The position numbers were made by a program, and so were the translations under genes. A stretch of 11,404 nt of DNA. It comes from Helicobacter sp. (GTDB taxonomy: Bacteria > Campylobacterota > Campylobacteria > Campylobacterales > Helicobacteraceae). Below the pieces are notes generated by a model. That model did not search any database. It had not been told where the DNA came from and saw only the letters and a program-made list of their open reading frames with translations. Location: positions 1 to 11,404 of the forward strand of contig NZ_JAFLSB010000046.1 in assembly GCF_022511165.1 (NCBI RefSeq). The letters run 5' to 3'. Shown piece by piece: positions 6,405 to 11,404 of the stretch (its first letter is position 1; the number at the start of each line of letters is the position of its first letter).

Positions 6405-7976
6405 ATGTTTTCAAATTTTTATATCCAACAACGTATCAAAAAAATGCAGCTAATGCAAGATTTAGGGCTTAATCCTTACAGCAACGAATCTGTGCGCACA
6501 ATAAGTAATAGCAAGTTTTTAGATAAATATCAATACCTTAAAACCCAAGCTTTAGCAGATACAGGACAAAATACACAAGAAACAAATCACTCACAAGCTC
6601 CCACCGAATGCGTTGTCGGGCGTGTGAGATTTATTCGCCTAATGGGCAAGGCGTGCTTTATTAAGATTCAAGATGAAAGTGGAATCCTCCAAGCATATAT
6701 ATCAAAAAATGATATTGGTGAGGATTTTTCACAGATAAAAAAAATCCTTGAAGTGGGAGATATTATCAATGTGCAAGGATACGCATTTGTAACCAAAACA
6801 GGTGAGTTAAGTATCCATACACTTTCTTTTAAGATTCTTACTAAAAGCATTGTGCCTCTCCCTGAAAAATTTCACGGACTAAGTGATGTGGAGCTACGCT
6901 ACCGCCAACGATATGTAGATTTAATTGTCAATGAAGAAGTCAAAGAAGTATTTAAAATGCGTAGCCAAATTATCTCTTGCGTGCGACAATTCTTTGAGCA
7001 AAAAGGCTTTTTAGAAGTCGAAACGCCAATGCTCCACCCTATTCCAGGTGGTGCAAATGCGCGTCCTTTTATCACACATCATAATGCACTTGATGCACAA
7101 AGATATTTGCGTATTGCACCAGAGCTTTACCTTAAGCGTCTTATTGTTGGGGGTTTTGAGGCGGTTTTTGAGCTTAATCGCAATTTTCGCAATGAAGGAA
7201 TGGATCACTCGCATAATCCTGAATTTAGTATGATTGAATTTTATTGGGCATATAAAACTTATGAGGATCTTATCACGCTTACAAAAGAGCTTTTTGCCTT
7301 TATCTTTAAATCCCTCAAGCTCCCCGCCATTTTACATTATAATCAACACGAAATCGACTTTAATCAATGGCGTATTATCAGCTACAAAGATGCTTTGGTG
7401 CAAATAGGCGGACTAAATGAGGAGCTCATCAATGATAAAAACGCACTTCTTGCCCATCTCCAAGAAAAACATCTCAAGGTGGATTCTACAATGCCCTATG
7501 GAAAGCTTTTGGGTGAAGCATTTGATGAATATGTCGAGCATAAACTCATTCACCCTACTTTTATCACGCAATATCCTATTGAGATTAGCCCACTTGCAAG
7601 ACGCAATGATAAAAATCCTCAAATCGCTGATAGATTTGAGCTTTTTATCGGCGGGAGGGAGATTGCTAATGGTTTTAGTGAGCTTAATGACCCACTTGAC
7701 CAGCTTGAGAGATTTAAAGAACAAGTAAAAGCAAAAGATGCAGGCGATGAAGAAGCCCAATATATGGATGAAGATTATGTATGGGCGCTTGCTCACGGAA
7801 TGCCACCTACTGCGGGAGAAGGTATAGGCATTGACCGCTTGGTAATGCTATTAAGTAATGCAAAAACCATTAAAGATGTGATTCTATTCCCTGCATTAAA
7901 GCTAACTCAACCAAATTTTGATATAATACCCTCACAAAACACATCAAATGATACCCCAAATAAGCAAGGAGTGTGA
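6405..7976 (+). CDS. lysS: Lysyl-tRNA synthetase, class II
   Basis: 523 residues. It charges tRNA-Lys with lysine using ATP in the cytoplasm. Residues about 69-145 form the N-terminal OB-fold anticodon-binding domain ([20 protein letters not shown] at 71-90). The class II core follows: motif 1 around [20 protein letters not shown] (201-220), motif 2 with [14 protein letters not shown] (261-274) and the ATP-binding arginine, and motif 3 [11 protein letters not shown] (473-483). ERF and [15 protein letters not shown] (416-430) are typical LysRS lysine-pocket sequence. The usual end of the enzyme is near FPALK (495-499). About 24 further polar residues form a tail whose DNA also carries the glyA promoter and ribosome-binding site. 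The start codon at 6405 has AAAAGG about eight to ten bases upstream. The TGA stop directly abuts the glyA ATG. Confidence 0.96.
   Translation: MFSNFYIQQRIKKMQLMQDLGLNPYSNESVRTISNSKFLDKYQYLKTQALADTGQNTQETNHSQAPTECVVGRVRFIRLMGKACFIKIQDESGILQAYISKNDIGEDFSQIKKILEVGDIINVQGYAFVTKTGELSIHTLSFKILTKSIVPLPEKFHGLSDVELRYRQRYVDLIVNEEVKEVFKMRSQIISCVRQFFEQKGFLEVETPMLHPIPGGANARPFITHHNALDAQRYLRIAPELYLKRLIVGGFEAVFELNRNFRNEGMDHSHNPEFSMIEFYWAYKTYEDLITLTKELFAFIFKSLKLPAILHYNQHEIDFNQWRIISYKDALVQIGGLNEELINDKNALLAHLQEKHLKVDSTMPYGKLLGEAFDEYVEHKLIHPTFITQYPIEISPLARRNDKNPQIADRFELFIGGREIANGFSELNDPLDQLERFKEQVKAKDAGDEEAQYMDEDYVWALAHGMPPTAGEGIGIDRLVMLLSNAKTIKDVILFPALKLTQPNFDIIPSQNTSNDTPNKQGV
7919..7927 (+). promoter_or_regulatory. 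Extended -10 promoter for glyA within lysS
   Basis: TGATATAAT is a perfect extended -10 (TGn-TATAAT), preceded by AAATTT. It lies about 50 bases before the glyA ATG, so a transcript would start near 7934 with a leader of about 40 bases. It sits in the polar C-terminal tail of lysS. Helicobacter vegetative promoters depend mainly on this element. Activity is inferred. Confidence 0.55.
7966..7971 (+). promoter_or_regulatory. Ribosome-binding site deciding the glyA start
   Basis: AAGGAG lies five bases before the ATG at 7977 and inside the last codons of lysS. This favours the start at 7977 over the second Met four codons later, which would be 17 bases from the site. Confidence 0.8.
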
Positions 7977-9227
7977 ATGGGCTACTTGATGAAAGAGCAA
8001 GATAGTGAGGTATTTGAGCTTATAGAAAAAGAGCTTGAGCGTCAAAACGAGCATTTAGAAATGATAGCGAGTGAAAATTTTACATTTCCTAGCGTTATGG
8101 AAGCTATGGGGAGTGTTTTAACCAATAAATATGCCGAAGGATATCCCTTTAAACGCTACTATGGTGGTTGCGAATTTGTTGATAAAATCGAAGAGATTGC
8201 TATTGAAAGAGCAAAAAAGCTTTTTGGTGTAAATTTTGCCAATGTGCAACCACATTCAGGCTCACAAGCAAATGCAGCAGTTTATGCTGCGCTTCTTAAG
8301 CCTTATGATAAGATTCTTGGTATGGATTTAAGCCACGGCGGGCATCTCACACACGGCGCAAAAGTAAGCACTTCAGGGCAGTTATACCAAAGCTTTTTTT
8401 ATGGCGTAGAACTTAATGGCTATATTGATTATGACAAACTCGCCAAAGAAGCTCAAGTTGTAAAGCCTAATATCCTTGTGTGTGGCTTTTCAGCCTATAC
8501 AAGAGAGCTTGATTTTAAAAGATTGCGCGAGATTGCAGATTCTGTGGGGGCATACCTTATGGGAGATATTGCACACGTAGCAGGACTTGTTGTCGCAGGA
8601 GAATATCCCAATCCTTTTCCGCATTGCCATATTGTTACAACAACTACACATAAGACATTGCGAGGACCAAGAGGAGGTATAATCCTTACAAATGATGAAG
8701 AGTTAATTACAAAAATCAATAAAGCTGTGTTTCCGGGTATCCAAGGCGGACCGCTTATGCACGTAATTGCAGGAAAGGCGGTAGGATTCAAAGAAAATCT
8801 CAAACCTGAATGGAAAACATACGCTAAACAAGTCAAAGCCAATATTCAAGCTCTTGCAAAGGTGCTTATAAAGCGCAATTACAATCTTGTAAGTGGCGGG
8901 AGCGATAATCACCTTGTGCTTATAAGCTTTCTTAATAACAATTTTAGTGGCAAAGAGGCAGATTTAGCTTTAGGAAATGCCGGCATCACAGTCAATAAAA
9001 ACACCGTGCCCGGTGAAACGCGCTCACCTTTTGTTACAAGCGGTATTAGAATCGGCTCACCAGCCCTTACTGCACGAGGTATGAAAGAAAAAGAATTTGA
9101 GTGGATTGCAGAAAAAATTGCGGATATTCTTGATGATATTCACAATACTAACTTGCAAGCCCAAATCAAAGCTCAAATCAAAGATTTTTCTAAAAACTTT
9201 AAAATCTATGATAAGCCAATTTTTTAA
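7977..9227 (+). CDS. glyA: Serine hydroxymethyltransferase
   Basis: 416 residues, the usual bacterial length. It interconverts serine and glycine with tetrahydrofolate and 5,10-methylenetetrahydrofolate, using pyridoxal phosphate. It feeds one-carbon units to purine, thymidylate and methionine synthesis in the cytoplasm. Landmarks: LEMIASENF at 27-35, [15 protein letters not shown] at 50-64, HSGSQAN at 93-99, GDIAHVAGL at 196-204 (Asp197 for the cofactor, His200), [11 protein letters not shown] at 224-234 with the Schiff-base Lys226, and [20 protein letters not shown] near the C-terminus with the substrate-carboxylate arginine. It starts immediately after the lysS stop and is followed 17 bases later by the DUF1882 gene. 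The lysS-glyA order is the one I recall from H. pylori. Confidence 0.97.
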   Translation: MGYLMKEQDSEVFELIEKELERQNEHLEMIASENFTFPSVMEAMGSVLTNKYAEGYPFKRYYGGCEFVDKIEEIAIERAKKLFGVNFANVQPHSGSQANAAVYAALLKPYDKILGMDLSHGGHLTHGAKVSTSGQLYQSFFYGVELNGYIDYDKLAKEAQVVKPNILVCGFSAYTRELDFKRLREIADSVGAYLMGDIAHVAGLVVAGEYPNPFPHCHIVTTTTHKTLRGPRGGIILTNDEELITKINKAVFPGIQGGPLMHVIAGKAVGFKENLKPEWKTYAKQVKANIQALAKVLIKRNYNLVSGGSDNHLVLISFLNNNFSGKEADLALGNAGITVNKNTVPGETRSPFVTSGIRIGSPALTARGMKEKEFEWIAEKIADILDDIHNTNLQAQIKAQIKDFSKNFKIYDKPIF

Positions 9228-9244
9228 AGAAGAGGGAAAATTAT

Positions 9245-9790
9245 ATGACAGAAATGGATCTTAAGCTCATCAAAATGGACACATCACACTACTATGGACG
9301 TGTTAATGGAATGGGAAAAAAAATCAATCATATGGGGCGGATTCTGTATGATAAATATGAAAAAATAGATGCTACACTTACCTCTATGATTATCAATAAA
9401 CATTTTCGCAAAGAGATTATTGTGGCTCACTCACTTTTACTTGGCAAGGGAACAAAAGTAGAAAATATCGTGTTTGATTACAATGGGCGCAACCCAGAGA
9501 GATTCTATCATCGCGCACAGCTTCTTTTGCGAGAAGAGGGTTTTTTGAATTTCACCGCATTTTGCTCCAAAACTCCCGGGCATCTACATCTCTATATACA
9601 CAAAGGACATACTGAAATTAATGAGGGAAAACGTTTAGCTAAGACACTTTCTCTTAAATTATCCCAGCATTGCCCAAAAGAGTGGAAAATGTTTCCTAGT
9701 GATGAATTGCCCCCAAATTTTAATATTCTAGCCCTCCCCTATGAAGTCTATGCCAAAGAGCGTGGGTCGGCGTGGGCAAGACATATGTAA
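9245..9790 (+). CDS. DUF1882 family protein (HP0184-like)
   Basis: 181 residues, soluble, with no signal peptide. It matches the Campylobacterota-specific DUF1882 family by sequence and by its position after glyA. The function is unknown. From memory, the H. pylori homologue HP0184 has a solved structure classed with the Prim-pol (archaeo-eukaryotic primase) fold, and the pattern here agrees: VFDYN at 76-80 where the first acidic motif would be, [11 protein letters not shown] at 108-118 like the S-x-H nucleotide-binding strand, and [11 protein letters not shown] at 159-169 near the end. Only one acidic residue appears at the first position, so polymerase activity is doubtful. The ATG at 9245 follows GAGGG. 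A second Met three codons later is possible. The gene is probably co-transcribed with glyA. Confidence 0.85.
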   Translation: MTEMDLKLIKMDTSHYYGRVNGMGKKINHMGRILYDKYEKIDATLTSMIINKHFRKEIIVAHSLLLGKGTKVENIVFDYNGRNPERFYHRAQLLLREEGFLNFTAFCSKTPGHLHLYIHKGHTEINEGKRLAKTLSLKLSQHCPKEWKMFPSDELPPNFNILALPYEVYAKERGSAWARHM

Positions 9791-9819
9791 GACTTAATAA
9801 ATACATTTAAGGAGTGAGA

Positions 9820-10701
9820 ATGGAAACAAAACGAGAGTTAAATGATATTTTAATCAATGATGATGATTTGCAAAAACAGAATCGAACCAAAAAATTGATG
9901 ATGATGATTGCAATGGCATTAGTCTTTTTGTCTATTTTGATTGCAGTCGTTTTTATTGTTACGCGTGGCGATGAGGAGCTAAGTGAGCGTGATATGGCAG
10001 CTAATAATGGCTTAACTCCCATAGAATCAGAAAATGATCGATTTGTCGATGTCCCTTTGAATAATAATCCAAATGGAGAAGAAGACCCATTCCAAAAGAT
10101 TCTTGATGATATTCGCAATCGCGAGCAAGGCAACAATACACAAATAGCACAAGCCTCCACTCCCCCACCTGCACAAGCAGAGCCAAAGCCACAACCTGCT
10201 CCAGAAAAACAACCCGCATCACAGCCTGTGCTTCCTGCAAAACCTGCATCTACACAACCAGCTAAACCGGCTCAACCTGCAAAACCTGCACAGCCTACGC
10301 AAACTACACAGCCAGCTAAACCAGCGGCTCAACCAACTTCTACTTCTCCCAAACCAACAACCGCGCCTGCGGAAAAACCACAAGCACCCCAAACTCAAAG
10401 TGATGGTATTGCAGATATATTTGAGGGTGTCTCTACTCCTCGTATGGATACTTCAAAAAATGGGCAAATTGCAGAGAAAGGATTCTATTTGCAAGTAGGA
10501 TCCTTTACAAATAAGCCAAATGCAGAGTTTTTAAAGCAAATTAACAATTATAGCTATCGCGTGCATGAAGGGGCATCTGCAAATGGACAAAAGACCACAA
10601 GATACCTTGTTGGACCTTATAATTCTAAAACAGAAGCAAGTAGAGATTTGCCAAATCTCAAAACCCTAGTCGCTGACCCTGTGCATTTTGAGGTAAAATA
10701 G
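9820..10701 (+). CDS. SPOR-domain protein, single-span inner-membrane
   Basis: 293 residues. A short cytoplasmic N-terminus (1-25) leads to one membrane span (26-48). An acidic spacer and a long Pro/Ala/Gln/Lys-rich linker (about 111-192) follow. The C-terminal SPOR domain is at 220-293 (GFYLQVGSFTNKPNAEFLKQ at 221-240, then TRYLVGPYNSKTEASRDL). SPOR domains bind septal peptidoglycan glycan strands stripped of stem peptides, as in FtsN and DamX. The type II membrane layout suggests a cell-division or envelope role in the periplasm. A GTG at 9814 is also in frame, but it overlaps the AAGGAG at 9809-9814, which sits five bases before the ATG at 9820. The ATG is therefore the start. The gene is 29 bases after the DUF1882 stop. 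It may be a functional analogue of FtsN, but this is inference. Confidence 0.85.
   Translation: METKRELNDILINDDDLQKQNRTKKLMMMIAMALVFLSILIAVVFIVTRGDEELSERDMAANNGLTPIESENDRFVDVPLNNNPNGEEDPFQKILDDIRNREQGNNTQIAQASTPPPAQAEPKPQPAPEKQPASQPVLPAKPASTQPAKPAQPAKPAQPTQTTQPAKPAAQPTSTSPKPTTAPAEKPQAPQTQSDGIADIFEGVSTPRMDTSKNGQIAEKGFYLQVGSFTNKPNAEFLKQINNYSYRVHEGASANGQKTTRYLVGPYNSKTEASRDLPNLKTLVADPVHFEVK
10234..10335 (+). repeat. Imperfect Lys-Pro-Ala / Gln-Pro codon repeats in the SPOR-protein linker
   Basis: The linker DNA repeats AAACCTGC, CAGCTAAACC and CAACCTGC units that encode AKPA and QPAKPAQPA. Such low-complexity repeats make an extended periplasmic spacer and tend to vary in length between strains. 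Confidence 0.6.
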
Positions 10702-10736
10702 TTCTTTATGGATAGAATCTTTAAGTTCTAGTGAGA

Positions 10737-10765
10737 GAGGGGCTACCTCCCCCATTTGTCTTTAG
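10737..10765 (+). terminator. Weak hairpin after the SPOR gene
   Basis: GAGGGGCTACCTCCCC can pair GGGG with CCCC, or GAGG with CCTC, into a short G/C hairpin about 36 bases after the stop. It is followed by T-rich sequence but no clean T-run. The pairing is only four bases. The same gap (10702-10868) must also hold any promoter for the next gene. I see no clear -10 box there. Confidence 0.25.
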
Positions 10766-10868
10766 AATCTCTTAAATCACCCAAACGCATACACCCCTTA
10801 AAGTCGATTTAAAAACTTGAGATACGGGGCTGTGGCATTACTAAACAAGTAAAACTTTAAGGCAAAAT

Positions 10869-11404
10869 ATGAAAAAAGCTTGTGTTGTTTGTGAGGGTGA
10901 TCCAGCGAAAAATCCACGTCCTAATCGTATGCTTCATTGGCTTAAAGGGCATTTTGAACTCACCGCCATTGGGTTAGAGGCTACGGCTATGGAGGGAGTG
11001 GAAATACTCTCCTATCCTGATGCGAAAAAAAGAAATGCTAAAGAGGAGGCGATACTCGAAGAAAATGTTGCCAAAAAGGATTATATGAAGCTTGTCAAAA
11101 TCCCTAATCGAATGATAATTGCGCAATATCTCAAAGAAAGGGAGTTTGATGTGATTATCTGTCACGATTTAGTGCTACTCCCTTTTGTTTTAGAGAATAA
11201 AAAACAAGCTAAAGTTGTGGTTGATTTGCGGGAATATTATACGCGACATCGCTCTGATGAGCGATGGATTAGGCTCTTTGCGGATTTTAATGATTGGCTT
11301 TGCCGTACTTATCTCCCTCAAGCAGATTATGTATATAGCGTGAGTGATACATTTGCAAAAGAATATGCAAAAGATTATGGCATACAATGCGATGTCATCA
11401 CTTC
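10869..11404 (+). CDS. GT-B family glycosyltransferase, N-terminal half (3' end beyond window)
   Basis: Read by hand from the ATG at 10869, open to the window end with 178 codons and no stop. The start follows TTTAAGGC, with AAGG about seven bases before the ATG. It begins MKKACVVCEGDPAKNPRPNR and continues as the Rossmann-like acceptor half of a glycosyltransferase family 4 protein: FDVIICHDLVLLPFV at 92-106, KVVVDLREYYTRH at 115-127, LPQADYVYSVSDTFAKEYAK at 147-166. This is the 'D...H...D' donor-handling layout of group 1 (GT4-like) enzymes that build surface glycans or lipopolysaccharide. The donor sugar and linkage cannot be told, because the UDP-sugar-binding C-terminal half lies outside. 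It is separated from the preceding gene by 167 bases and is probably transcribed separately. Confidence 0.8.
   Translation, partial: MKKACVVCEGDPAKNPRPNRMLHWLKGHFELTAIGLEATAMEGVEILSYPDAKKRNAKEEAILEENVAKKDYMKLVKIPNRMIIAQYLKEREFDVIICHDLVLLPFVLENKKQAKVVVDLREYYTRHRSDERWIRLFADFNDWLCRTYLPQADYVYSVSDTFAKEYAKDYGIQCDVIT

Noticed and set aside
7413..7796. Minus-strand open frame of 127 codons inside lysS.
   Set aside because: The lysS frame carries class II synthetase sequence throughout. The antisense product shows no family features.
9807..10160. Minus-strand open frame of 117 codons, Ser-rich.
   Set aside because: It is a shadow of the SPOR gene. Its composition reflects the complementary Pro/Ala and acidic codons.
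10713..10770. TAGAATCT occurs twice, 50 bases apart, in the gap before the glycosyltransferase.
   Set aside because: The repeat is only eight bases and AGAATC/GATTCT strings are frequent throughout the window, so this is not evidence of an operator or attachment site.
10799..10813. TTAAAGTCGATTTAA palindrome flanked by CCCC and GGGG.
   Set aside because: The arms are five A/T pairs and the G/C flanks are not symmetrically placed. It is too weak to call a terminator or operator.

Overview
The window looks like a chromosomal segment of a non-pylori Helicobacter, or a close relative in the Campylobacterota. It is AT-rich. The plus-strand run CvpA-family protein, lysS, glyA, DUF1882 protein, SPOR-domain protein matches the order I remember for HP0181-HP0185 of H. 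pylori. The minus strand carries an AspB-type aminotransferase and a UbiA/MqnP-type prenyltransferase, as expected for a futalosine-pathway menaquinone maker. The species assignment comes from protein recognition, not from a search. No tRNA, rRNA, CRISPR array, insertion sequence or phage gene is visible.

Left half (1-5523, all minus strand). Six genes lie head to tail with overlaps or short gaps and are probably one transcript that starts in the intergenic region near 5550. In order of transcription they are: a prenyltransferase; a small PilZ-like protein of unknown role; a membrane-anchored coiled-coil protein with a C-terminal helix-turn-helix-like segment; an aspartate aminotransferase; an exported BNR/sialidase-like protein; and a multi-span membrane protein that runs off the left edge. 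The last gene is the oddest item. Its reading frame continues without a stop from the membrane protein into the C-terminal half of an SMC/AAA-type ATPase (SSGEKQ signature and Walker B), but no Walker A half is present. It looks like a chimera made by a rearrangement near position 265.

Middle (5524-5737). A divergent intergenic region separates the two transcription units. It probably holds promoters in both directions.

Right half (5738-11404, all plus strand). CvpA, LysS, GlyA, the DUF1882 protein and the SPOR-domain protein are tightly packed. glyA appears to have its own extended -10 promoter inside the tail of lysS. After a 167-bp gap a GT-B glycosyltransferase begins and is cut by the right edge.

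Most genes are housekeeping: respiratory quinone, amino-acid and one-carbon metabolism, translation, and envelope or septum. The accessory-looking material is at the left end, where the sialidase-like protein, its membrane partner and the ATPase fragment lie. This is where a poorly described system is most likely.
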